Source: Zhengitettix transpicula (taxonomy: Eukaryota; Arthropoda; Insecta; Orthoptera; Tetrigidae). Taken from it: a DNA stretch of 64,000 nucleotides. Positions 26,601 through 39,251 of the stretch are shown here, piece by piece. The position numbers and the translations under genes are program-made. The DNA lies in contig JAYJMR010000015.1 in the NCBI GenBank assembly GCA_037074705.1, forward strand, positions 372,001-436,000, in the 5' to 3' direction. A model generated the notes under the pieces. That model searched no databases and had not been told where the DNA came from. It worked only from the letters and a program-made list of their open reading frames with translations. Each line of letters begins with the position of its first letter. Within the stretch, counting starts at the first letter, position 1.

Positions 26601-29600
26601 TCGTATCAGAATTCTGATTTCATAACAAATTTAAACAGTTTCGCTACATTAGGACGATTTTTTTGAGACAAATTAAATTAATTTTCAACGTCTAACTGAT
26701 GAATAACAAAAATATTTACCGTATTGTTGCGTGTAAATTTATGTGATTCAAAATATATCGATATCTTGTACACTGTTAAATATCTAACAGATATCTCGAT
26801 AATACAGTACTGATTCTGCATATAAATTGTGATTCGGCTATTTGTAACCTCTATTCTTGGAGTATCGTCATAATTACGCATTACATCGCAAAACAGTAGA
26901 GATATATAAAAAAAACATACTTTATTTTATTCAAAATTACATTTGAAACAAACATTCCGAGCATTTTAGCCACATCATACGATTACTTTTTAAGAAAATG
27001 GCTCTACTTCTATTTCCGATAAAGAAATATATTACGAAAAGTTTTTTTCGTATCAGAATTCTGATTTCATAACAAATTTAAACAGTTTCGCTACATTAGG
27101 ACGATTTTTTTGAGACAATTTAAAATATTTTTCAACGTCTAAGGTATGAATAACAAAAATTTACCGTATTGTTCTGTGTAAATTTATGTGATTCATAATA
27201 TATTGATATCTTGTACACTGTTAACATATCTAACAGATATCTCGTTAATAAAGTACAGATTCTGCATGTACATTGCGATTCGGCTATTTGTAACCTCTAT
27301 GCTTAGAGTAGCGTAACAATTACGCATTACATCGCAAAACAGTAGAGATATCTAAAAAAAACTAACTTTATTTTATTCAAAATTACATTTTAAACAAACA
27401 TTTCGAGCTTTTCAGCCACATCATACGAATACTTTTTAAGAAAATGGCTCTACTTCTATTACCGATAAAGAAAAATATTTAGATAAGTTTTATACGTATC
27501 AGAATACTGATTTCATAACAAATTTAAACAGTTTCGCTACATTTGGACGATTTTTTTAAAAATTTTAAATATTTTTCAACGTCTGACTGATGAGTAATAA
27601 AAATATTTACCGTATTGTTCAGTGTAAATTTATGTGATGCAAAATATATCGATATCTTGTACACTGTTAAAATATCTAAATGATATCTTGCTAATACAGT
27701 ACAGATTCTGCATATACATTGTGATTCGGCTTGTTGTAACCTCTATGCTTGGAGTATCGTCAGAATTACGCATTACATCGCAAAACAGTAGAGACATATA
27801 AAAAAAACATACTTTAATTTATTCAAAATTACATTTGAAACGAACATTCCGAGCTTTTTAGCCACATCATACAAATACTTTTTAAGAAAGTGGCTCTACT
27901 TCTAATCCTGAAAAAGAGAAATATTTCGAAAAGTTTTATTCGTATTAGAATTTTGATTTCATAAAAAATTTACGCATTTCCATTGCAATAAGACGAATTT
28001 ATTGTGAAAACTTTAAATATTTTTGAACGTCTTACTGATGAATACTAAAATTATTTAGCGTATTGTTCAGTGTAAATTTATGTGATTCAAAATATATTGA
28101 TATCTTGTACACTGTTAACATATCTAACAGATATCTCGCTAATAAAGTACAGATTCTGTTTATACATTGCGATTCGGCTATTTGTAACCTCTATGCTAAG
28201 GGTAGCGTAACAATTACGCATTACATCGCAAAACAGTAGAGATATCTAAAAAAAACATACTTTATTTTATTCAAAATTACATTTGAAACAAACGTTCCGA
28301 GCATTTTAGCCACATCATACGATTTTTTTTTAAGAAAATGGCTCTACTTCTATTTCCGATAAAGAAATATATTACGAAAAGTTTTATTCGTATCAGAATT
28401 CTGATTTCATAACAAATTTAAACAGTTTCGCTACATTAGGACGATTTTTTTGAGACAATTTAAAATATTTTTCAACGTCTAAGTGATGAATAACAAAAAT
28501 TTACCGTATTGTTCTGTGTAAATTTATGTGATTCATAATATATTGATATCTTGTACACTGTTAACATATCTAACAGATATCTCGTTAATAAAGTACAGAT
28601 TCTGCATGTACATTGCGATTCGGCTATTTGTAACCTCTATGCTTAGAGTAGCGTAACAATTACGCATTACATCGCAAAACAGTAGAGATATCTAAAAAAA
28701 ATTAACTTTATTTTATTCAAAATTACATTTTAAACGAACATTTCCAGCTTTTCAGCCACATCATACGAATACTTTTTAAGAAAATGGCTCTACTTCTATT
28801 ACCGATAAAGAAAAATATTTCGATAAGTTTTCTACGTATCAGAATACTGATTTCATAACAAATTTAAACAGTTTCGCTACATTTGGACGATTTTTTTAAA
28901 AAATTTAAAATATTTTTCAACGTCTAACTGATGAGTAATAAAAATATTTACCGTATTGTTCAATGTTAATTTATGTGATGCAAAATATATCGATATCTTG
29001 TACACTGTTAAAATATCTAACTGATATCTCGCTAATACAGTACAGATTCTGCATATACATTGTGATTCGGCTTGTTGTAACCTCTATTCTTGGAGTATCG
29101 TCAGAATTACGCATTACATCGCAAAACAGTAGAGACATATAAAAAAAACATACTTTATTTTATTCAAAATTACATTTGAAACGAACATTCCGAGCTTTTT
29201 AGCCACATCATACAAATACTTTTTAAGAAAGTGGCTCTACTTCTAATCCTGAAAAAGAGAAATATTTCGAAAAGTTTTATTCGTATTAGAATTTTGATTT
29301 CATAAAAAATTTACGCATTTCCATTACAATAAGACGAATTTATTGTGAAAACTTTAAATATTTTTGAACTTCTTACTGATGAATACCAAAATTATTTAGC
29401 GTATTGTTCTGTGTAAATTTATGTGATTCAAAATATATTGATATCTTGTACACTGTTAACATATCTAACAGATATCTCGCTAATAAAGTACAGATTCTGT
29501 TTATACATTGCGATTCGGCTATTTGTAACCTCTATGCTAAGGGTAGCGTAACAATTACGCATTACATCGCAAAACAGTAGAGATATCTAAAAAAAACATA

Positions 29601-32261
29601 CTTTGTTTTATTCAAAATTACATTTTAAACCAACATTTCGAGCTATTCAGCCACATCATACGAATACTTTTTAAGAAAATGGCTCTACTTCTATTTCCGA
29701 TAAAGAAATATATTACGAAAAGTTTTATTCGTATCAGAATTCTGATTTCATAACAAATTTAAACAGTTTCGCTACATTAGGACGATTTTTTTGAGACAAA
29801 TTAAATTAATTTTCAACGTCTAACTGATGAATAACAAAAATATTTACCGTATTGTTGCGTGTAAATTTATGTGATTCAAAATATATCGATATCTTGTACA
29901 CTGTTAAATATCTAACAGATATCTCGATAATACAGTACTGATTCTGCATATAAATTGTGATTCGGCTATTTGTAACCTCTATTCTTGGAGTATCGTAATA
30001 ATTACGCATTACATCGCAAAACAGTAGAGATATATAAAAAAAACATACTTTATTTTATTCAAAATTACATTTGAAACAAACATTCCGAGCATTTTAGCCA
30101 CATCATACGATTACTTTTTAAGAAAATGGCTCTACTTCTATTTCCGATAAAGAAATATATTACGAAAAGTTTTTTTCGTATCAGAATTCTGATTTCATAA
30201 CAAATTTAAACAGTTTCGCTACATTAGGACGATTTTTTTGAGACAATTTAAAATATTTTTCAACGTCTAAGGTATGAATAACAAAAATTTACCGTATTGT
30301 TCTGTGTAAATTTATGTGATTCATAATATATTGATATCTTGTACACTGTTAACATATCTAACAGATATCTCGTTAATAAAGTACAGATTCTGCATGTACA
30401 TTGCGATTCGGCTATTTGTAACCTCTATGCTTAGAGTAGCGTAACAATTACGCATTACATCGCAAAACAGTAGAGATATCTAAAAAAAACTAACTTTATT
30501 TTATTCAAAATTACATTTTAAACAAACATTTCGAGCTTTTCAGCCACATCATACGAATACTTTTTAAGAAAATGGCTCTACTTCTATTACCGATAAAGAA
30601 AAATATTTAGATAAGTTTTATACGTATCAGAATACTGATTTCATAACAAATTTAAACAGTTTCGCTACATTTGGACGATTTTTTTAAAAATTTTAAATAT
30701 TTTTCAACGTCTGACTGATGAGTAATAAAAATATTTACCGTATTGTTCAGTGTAAATTTATGTGATGCAAAATATATCGATATCTTGTACACTGTTAAAA
30801 TATCTAAATGATATCTTGCTAATACAGTACAGATTCTGCATATACATTGTGATTCGGCTTGTTGTAACCTCTATGCTTGGAGTATCGTCAGAATTACGCA
30901 TTACATCGCAAAACAGTAGAGACATATAAAAAAAACATACTTTAATTTATTCAAAATTACATTTGAAACGAACATTCCGAGCTTTTTAGCCACATCATAC
31001 AAATACTTTTTAAGAAAGTGGCTCTACTTCTAATCCTGAAAAAGAGAAATATTTCGAAAAGTTTTATTCGTATTAGAATTTTGATTTCATAAAAAATTTA
31101 CGCATTTCCATTGCAATAAGACGAATTTATTGTGAAAACTTTAAATATTTTTGAACTTCTTACTGATGAATACTAAAATTATTTAGCGTATTGTTCTGTG
31201 TAAATTTATGTGATTCAAAATATATTGATATCTTGTACACTGTTAACATATCTAACAGATATCTCGCTAATAAAGTACAGATTCTGTTTATACATTGCGA
31301 TTCGGCTATTTGTAACCTCTATGCTAAGGGTAGCGTAACAATTACGCATTACATCGCAAAACAGTAGAGATATCTAAAAAAAACATACTTTATTTTATTC
31401 AAAATTACATTTGAAACAAACGTTCCGAGCATTTTAGCCACATCATACGATTTTTTTTTAAGAAAATGGCTCTACTTCTATTTCCGATAAAGAAATATAT
31501 TACGAAAAGTTTTATTCGTATCAGAATTCTGATTTCATAACAAATTTAAACAGTTTCGCTACATTAGGACGATTTTTTTGAGACAATTTAAAATATTTTT
31601 CAACGTCTAAGTGATGAATAACAAAAATTTACCGTATTGTTCTGTGTAAATTTATGTGATTCATAATATATTGATATCTTGTACACTGTTAACATATCTA
31701 ACAGATATCTCGTTAATAAAGTACAGATTCTGCATGTACATTGCGATTCGGCTATTTGTAACCTCTATGCTTAGAGTAGCGTAACAATTACGCATTACAT
31801 CGCAAAACAGTAGAGATATCTAAAAAAAATTAACTTTATTTTATTCAAAATTACATTTTAAACGAACATTTCCAGCTTTTCAGCCACATCATACGAATAC
31901 TTTTTAAGAAAATGGCTCTACTTCTATTACCGATAAAGAAAAATATTTCGATAAGTTTTCTACGTATCAGAATACTGATTTCATAACAAATTTAAACAGT
32001 TTCGCTACATTTGGACGATTTTTTTAAAAAATTTAAAATATTTTTCAACGTCTAACTGATGAGTAATAAAAATATTTACCGTATTGTTCAATGTTAATTT
32101 ATGTGATGCAAAATATATCGATATCTTGTACACTGTTAAAATATCTAACTGATATCTCGCTAATACAGTACAGATTCTGCATATACATTGTGATTCGGCT
32201 TGTTGTAACCTCTATTCTTGGAGTATCGTCAGAATTACGCATTACATCGCAAAACAGTAGA
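23640..32261 (+). repeat. Seven-monomer higher-order repeat, 3128 bp, ~2.8 copies
   Basis: The unit order is d-b-c-a-b-c-a. Unit starts are 23640, 26768 and 29896, exactly 3128 bp apart. Internal starts are 24085, 24531, 24979, 25425, 25872 and 26320, then 27213, 27659, 28107, 28553, 29000 and 29448, then 30341, 30787, 31235, 31681 and 32128. A private marker aaggtatg occurs at 24013, 27141 and 30269, also exactly 3128 apart. Copies differ by only a few substitutions that I can see: a G at 24901 and 28029 that is T at 31157, and a C-to-A change at 29997. The array starts abruptly at 23640, where a b tail meets a d head, and ends near 32261. Confidence 0.93.
26768..27212 (+). repeat. Reference class d monomer
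   Basis: Exemplar of class d, 445 bp. The head has gttaaatatctaacag (shorter by one base than class a or c at this point), tcgataatacagtactga, gcatataaattgtg, cggctatttgtaacc and tggagtatcgtcataatt. The tail is class-a-like: gaaacaaacattccgagc, catacgattac and cttctatttccg, here with the T-rich variant gtttttttcgtatcag. Class d follows an a tail of the form gacaaattaaattaatttt with gttgcgtgtaaa, and normally precedes class b. In the right third it recurs every three or four monomers. Confidence 0.88.
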
Positions 32262-35200
32262 GATATGTAAAAAAAACATACTTTATTTTATGCAAAAATA
32301 CATTTAAAACAAACATTTCGAGCTTTTCAGCAACATCATACAAATACTTTTTAAGAAAGTGGCTCTACTTCTAATCCTGAAAAAGAGAAATATTTCGTAA
32401 AATTTATTCGTATTAGAATTCTGATTTCATAAAAAATTTACGCATTTCCATTACATTAAGACGAATTTATTGTGAAAACTTTAAATATTTTTGAACTTCT
32501 TACTGATGAATACCAAAATTATTTAGCGTATTGTTTTGTGTAAATTTATGTGATTCAAAATATATTGATATCTTGTACACTGTTAACATATCTAACAGAT
32601 ATCTCGATAATACAGTACTGATTCTGCATATAAATTGTGATTCGGCTATTTGTAACCTCTATTCTTGGAGTATCGTCAGAATTACGCATTACATCGCAAA
32701 ACCGTAGAGACATATAAAAAAAACATACTTTATTTTATTCAAAATTACATTTGAAACGAACATTAAGAGCTTTTTAGCCACATCATACGAATACTTTTTA
32801 AGAAAATGGCTCTACTTCTATTACCGATAAAGAAAAATATTTCGATAAGTTTTATACGTATCAGAATACTGATTTCATAACAAATTTAAACAGTTTAGGA
32901 CGATTTTTTTGAGACAATTTAAAATATTTTTCAACATCTAAGTGATGAATAACAAAAATTTACCGTATTGTTCTGTGTAAATTTATGTGATTCATAATAT
33001 ATTGATATCTTGTACACTGTTAACATATCTAACAGATATCTCGTTAATAAAGTACAGATTCTGCATATACATTGCGATTCGGCTATTTGTAACCTCTATG
33101 CTTAGAGTAGCGTAACAATTACGCATTACATCGCAAAACAGTAGAGATATTTAAAAAAAAATTAACTTTATTTTATTCAAAATTACATTTTAAACGAACA
33201 TTTCCAGCTTTTCAGCCACATCATACGAATACTTTTTAAGATAATGGCTCTACTTCTATTACCGATAAAGAAAAATATTTCGATAAGTTTTCTACGTATC
33301 AGAATACTGATTTCATAACAAATTTAAACAGTTTCGCTACATTTGGACGATTTTTTTAAAAAATTTAAAATATTTTTCAACGTCTAACTGATGAGTAATA
33401 AAAATATTTACCGTATTGTTCAATGTTAATTTATGTGATGCAAAATATATCGATATCTTGTACACTGTTAAAATATCTAACTGATATCTCGCTAATACAG
33501 TACAGATTCTGCATATACATTGTGATTCGGCTTGTTGTAACCTCTATTCTTGGAGTATCGTCAGAATTACGCATTACATCGCAAAACAGTAGAGATATGT
33601 AAAAAAAACATACTTTATTTTATGCAAAAATACATTTAAAACAAACATTTCGAGCTTTTCAGCAACATCATACAAATACTTTTTAAGAAAGTGGCTCTAC
33701 TTCTAATCCTGAAAAAGAGAAATATTTCGTAAAATTTATTCGTATTAGAATTCTGATTTCATAAAAAATTTACGCATTTCCATTACATTAAGACGAATTT
33801 ATTGTGAAAACTTTAAATATTTTTGAACTTCTTACTGATGAATACCAAAATTATTTAGCGTATTGTTTTGTGTAAATTTATGTGATTCAAAATATATTGA
33901 TATCTTGTACACTGTTAACATATCTAACAGATATCTCGATAATACAGTACTGATTCTGCATATAAATTGTGATTCGGCTATTTGTAACCTCTATTCTTGG
34001 AGTATCGTCAGAATTACGCATTACATCGCAAAACCGTAGAGACATATAAAAAAAACATACTTTATTTTATTCAAAATTACATTTGAAACGAACATTAAGA
34101 GCTTTTTAGCCACATCATACGAATACTTTTTAAGAAAATGGCTCTACTTCTATTACCGATAAAGAAAAATATTTCGATAAGTTTTATACGTATCAGAATA
34201 CTGATTTCATAACAAATTTAAACAGTTTAGGACGATTTTTTTGAGACAATTTAAAATATTTTTCAACATCTAAGTGATGAATAACAAAAATTTACCGTAT
34301 TGTTCTGTGTAAATTTATGTGATTCATAATATATTGATATCTTGTACACTGTTAACATATCTAACAGATATCTCGTTAATAAAGTACAGATTCTGCATAT
34401 ACATTGCGATTCGGCTATTTGTAACCTCTATGCTTAGAGTAGCGTAACAATTACGCATTACATCGCAAAACAGTAGAGATATTTAAAAAAAAACTAACTT
34501 TATTTTATTCAAAATTACATTTTAAACGAACATTTCCAGCTTTTCAGCCACATCATACGAATACTTTTTAAGAAAATGGCTCTACTTCTATTACCGATAA
34601 AGAAAAATATTTCGATAAGTTTTCTACGTATCAGAATACTGATTTCATAACAAATTTAAACAGTTTCGCTACATTTGGACGATTTTTTTAAAAAATTTAA
34701 AATATTTTTCAACGTCTAACTGATGAGTAATAAAAATATTTACCGTATTGTTCAATGTTAATTTATGTGATGCAAAATATATCGATATCTTGTACACTGT
34801 TAAAATATCTAACTGATATCTCGCTAATACAGTACAGATTCTGCATATACATTGTGATTCGGCTTGTTGTAACCTCTATTCTTGGAGTATCGTCAGAATT
34901 ACGCATTACATCGCAAAACAGTAGAGATATGTAAAAAAAACATACTTTATTTTATGCAAAAATACATTTAAAACAAACATTTCGAGCTTTTCAGCAACAT
35001 CATACAAATACTTTTTAAGAAAGTGGCTCTACTTCTAATCCTGAAAAAGAGAAATATTTCGTAAAATTTATTCGTATTAGAATTCTGATTTCATAAAAAA
35101 TTTACGCATTTCCATTACATTAAGACGAATTTATTGTGAAAACTTTAAATATTTTTGAACTTCTTACTGATGAATACCAAAATTATTTAGCGTATTGTTT

Positions 35201-35855
35201 TGTGTAAATTTATGTGATTCAAAATATATTGATATCTTGTACACTGTTAACATATCTAACAGATATCTCGATAATACAGTACTGATTCTGCATATAAATT
35301 GTGATTCGGCTATTTGTAACCTCTATTCTTGGAGTATCGTCAGAATTACGCATTACATCGCAAAACCGTAGAGACATATAAAAAAAACATACTTTATTTT
35401 ATTCAAAATTACATTTGAAACGAACATTAAGAGCTTTTTAGCCACATCATACGAATACTTTTTAAGAAAATGGCTCTACTTCTATTACCGATAAAGAAAA
35501 ATATTTCGATAAGTTTTATACGTATCAGAATACTGATTTCATAACAAATTTAAACAGTTTAGGACGATTTTTTTGAGACAATTTAAAATATTTTTCAACA
35601 TCTAAGTAATGAATAACAAAAATTTACCGTATTGTTCTGTGTAAATTTATGTGATTCATAATATATTGATATCTTGTACACTGTTAACATATCTAACAGA
35701 TATCTCGTTAATAAAGTACAGATTCTGCATATACATTGCGATTCGGCTATTTGTAACCTCTATGCTTAGAGTAGCGTAACAATTACGCATTACATCGCAA
35801 AACAGTAGAGATATTTAAAAAAAAACTAACTTTATTTTATTCAAAATTACATTTT
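31830..35855 (+). repeat. Three-monomer higher-order repeat, 1332 bp, ~3 copies
   Basis: The unit order is c-d*-b. Monomer starts are 32128, 32575 and 33012, then 33460, 33907 and 34344, then 34792, 35239 and 35676. The private string agatatgtaaaa, followed by tttatgcaaaaatac, occurs at 32261, 33593 and 34925, exactly 1332 bp apart. The variant aaaccgtagag recurs at the same step in the d* monomers. The unit is shorter than 3 x 446 because each copy contains one 437-bp monomer. The left 430 bp overlap the end of the seven-monomer array, which supplied the b-tail/c-head junction. The match ends near 35855, where aaacgaacatttcc becomes aaacaaacatttcg. Confidence 0.92.
32128..32574 (+). repeat. 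Mosaic monomer founding the 1332-bp trimer
   Basis: The head is class c as in 29000. From 32261 it changes to agatatgtaaaa with tttatgcaaaaatac and tttaaaacaaacatttcgag, resembling an a/b middle, then returns to class c at acaaatactttttaagaaag. The private middle is found only here and at 33460 and 34792. A short conversion tract is the simplest reading. Confidence 0.75.
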
Positions 35856-37998
35856 AAACAAACATTTCGAGTTTTTCAGCCACATCATACGATAACTTTT
35901 TAAGAAAATGGCTCTACTTCTATTACCGATAAAGAAAAATATTTCGATAAGTTTTATACGTATCAGAATACTGATTTCATAACAAATTTAAACAGTTTCG
36001 CTACATTTGGACGATTTTTTTAAAAAATTTAAAATATTTTTCAACGTCTAACTGATGAGTAATAAAAATATTTACCGTATTGTTCAGTGTTAATTTATGT
36101 GATGCAAAATATATCGATATGTTGTACACTGTTAAAATATCTAAATGATATCTCGCTAATACAGTACAGATTCTGCATATACATTGTGATTCGGCTTGTT
36201 GTAACCTCTATTCTTGAAATATCGTCAGAATTACGCATTACATCGCAAAACAGTAGAGACATATAAAAAAAACATACTTTATTTTATTCAAAATTACATT
36301 TGAAACGAACATTCCGAGCTTTTTAGCCACATCATACAAATACTTTTTAAGAAAGTGGCTCTACTTCTAATCCTGAAAAAGAGAAATATTTCGAAAAGTT
36401 TTATTCGTATTAGAATTTTGATTTCATAAAAAATTTACGCATTTCCATTGCAATAAGACGAATTTATTGTGAAAACTTTAAATATTTTTGAACTTCTTAC
36501 TGATGAATACTATAATTATTTAGCGTATTGTTCTGTGTAAATTTATGTGATTCAAAATATATTGATATCTTGTACACTGTTAACATATCTAACAGATATC
36601 TCGCTAATAAAGTACAGATTCTGTTTATACATTGCGATTCGGCTATTTGTAACCTCTATGCTAAGGGTAGCGTAACAATTACGCATTACATCGCAAAACA
36701 GTAGAGATATCTAAAAAAAACATACTTTATTTTATTCAAAATTACATTTGAAACAAACGTTCCGAGCATTTTAGCCACATCATACGATTTTTTTTTAAGA
36801 AAATGGCTCTACTTCTATTTCCGATAAAGAAATATATTACGAAAAGTTTTATTCGTATCAGAATTCTGATTTCATAACAAATTTAAACAGTTTCGCTACA
36901 TTAGGACGATTTTTTTGAGACAATTTAAAATATTTTTCAACGTCTAAGTGATGAATAACAAAAATTTACCGTATTGTTCTGTGTAAATTTATGTGATTCA
37001 TAATATATTGATATCTTGTACACTGTTAACATATCTAACAGCTATCTCGTTAATAAAGTACAGATTCTGCATGTACATTGCGATTCGGCTATTTGTAACC
37101 TCTATGCTTAGAGTAGCGTAACAATTACGCATTACATCGCAAAACAGTAGAGATATCTAAAAAAAATTAACTTTATTTTATTCAAAATTACATTTTAAAC
37201 GAACATTTCCAGCTTTTCAGCCACATCATACGAATACTTTTTAAGAAAATGGCTCTACTTCTATTACCGATAAAGAAAAATATTTCGATACGTTTTATAC
37301 GTATCAGAATACTGATTTCATAACAAATTTAAACAGTTTCGCTACATTTGGACGATCTTTTTAAAAAATTTAAAATATTTTTCAACGTCTAACTGATGAG
37401 TAATAAAAATATTTACCGTATTGTTCAGTGTTAATTTATGTGATGCAAAATATATCGATATCTTGTACACTGTTAAAATATCTAACTGATATCTCGCTAA
37501 TACAGTACAGATTCTGCATATACATTGTGATTCGGCTTGTTGTAACCTCTATTCTTGGAGTATCGTCAGAATTACGCATTACATCGCAAAACAGTTGAGA
37601 CATATAAAAAAAACATACTTTATTTTATTCAAAATTACATTTGAAACCAACATTCCGAGCTTTTTAGCCACATCATACAAATACTTTTTAAGAAAGTGGC
37701 TCTACTTCTAATCCTGAAAAAGAGAAATATTTCGTAAAATTTATTCGTATTAGAATTCTGATTTCATAAAAAATTTACGCATTTCCATTACATTAAGACG
37801 AATTTATTGTGAAAACTTTAAATATTTTTGAACTTCTTACTGATAAATACCAAAATTATTTAGCGTATTGTTTTGTGTAAATTTATGTGATTCAAAATAT
37901 ATTGATATCTTGTACACTGTTAACATATCTAACAGATATCTCGATAATACAGTACTGATTCTGCATATAAATTGTGATTCGGCTATTTGTAACCTCTA
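35856..37998 (+). repeat. Displaced copy of the 15.3-17.5 kb region
   Basis: Monomers 36124 c, 36572 a, 37018 b, 37465 c and the head of 37912 d* align with 15606, 16053, 16499, 16946 and 17393 at a constant offset of 20518-20519 bp. Shared features include gatatgttgtac at the start of the c monomer, the a-class long T-run, the b-class tttccagc and acagttgagac. The match ends inside the monomer at 37912, near 37998. Private changes here (ttgaaatatcgtc at 36214-36226, cgatctttttaaa near 37355) postdate the copying. Confidence 0.8.
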
Positions 37999-38357
37999 TG
38001 CTAAGGGTAGCGTAACAATTACGCATTACATCGCAAAACAGTAGAGATATCTAAAAAAAACATACTTTATTTTATTCAAAATTACATTTGAAACAAACAT
38101 TCCGAGCATTTTAGCAACATCATACGATTACTTTTTAAGAAAATGGCTCTACTTCTATTTCCGATAAAGAAATATATTACGAAAAGTTTTATTCGTATCA
38201 GAATTCTGATTTCATTACAAATTTAAACAGTTTCGCTACATTAGGACGATTTTTTTGAGACAATTTAAAATATTTTTCAACGTCTAAGTGATGAATAACA
38301 AAAATTTACCATATTGTTCTGTGTAAATTTATGTGATTCATAATATATTGATATCTT
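37912..38357 (+). repeat. Chimeric monomer d*/a
   Basis: The head is d* (tcgataatacagtactga, gcatataaattgtg). Near 37998 it switches from the expected ttcttggag to atgctaagggtagcg of class a, and its tail carries gatttcattac and accatattg as in 20515. It joins the displaced 15-17 kb copy to the displaced 20-22 kb copy. Confidence 0.83.
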
Positions 38358-39251
38358 GTACACTGTTAACATATCTAACAGATATCTCGCTAATAAATTC
38401 CAGATTCTGTTTATACATTGCGATTCGGCTATTTGTAACCTCTATGCTAAGGGTAGCGTAACAATTACGCATTACATCGCAAAAAAGTAGAGATATCTAA
38501 AAAAAACATACTTTATTTTATTCAAAATTACATTTGAAACAAACATTCCGAGCATTTTAGCAACATCATACTATTACTTTTTAAGAAAATGGCTCTACTT
38601 CTATTACCGATAAAGAAAAATATTTCGATAAGTTTTATACGTATCAGAATACTGATTTCATAACAAATTTAAACAGTTTCGCTACATTTGGACGATTTTT
38701 TAAAAAATTTTAAATATTTTTCAACGTCTAACTGATGAGTAATAAAAATATTTACCGTATTGTTAAGTGTTAATTTATGTGATGCAAAATATATCGATAT
38801 CTTGTACACTGTTAAAATATCTAACTGATATCTCGCTAATACAGTACAGATTCTGCATATACATTGTGATTCGGCTTGTTGTAAGCTCTATTCTTGGAGT
38901 ATCGTCAGAATTACGCATTACATCGCAAAACAGTAGAGACATATAAAAAAAACATACTTTATTTTATTCAAAATTACATTTGAAACGAACATTCCGAGCT
39001 TTTTAGCCACATCATACAATTACTTTTTAAGAAAGTGGCTCTACTTCTAATCCTGAAAAAGAGAAATATTTCGAAAAGTTTTATTCGTATTAGAATTTTG
39101 ATTTCATAAAAAATTTACGCATTTCCATTACAATAAGACGAATTTATTGTGAAAACTTTAAATATTTTTGAACTTCTTACTGATGAATACCAAAATTATT
39201 TAGCGTATTGTTCTGTGTAAATTTATGTGATTCAAAATATATTGATATCTT
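37999..39251 (+). repeat. Displaced copy of the 20.6-21.8 kb region
   Basis: After the switch in monomer 37912, monomers 38358 a/b and 38804 c align with 20961 and 21407 at a constant offset of 17397 bp. Both carry accatattg upstream, the shortened T-run in gattttttaaaaaatt and the c-class variant ttgtaagctctattc. The same pair occurs a third time at 46400-47292. Local differences include aataaattccag at 38391-38402 and aaaaaagtagag at 38480-38491. Confidence 0.8.
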
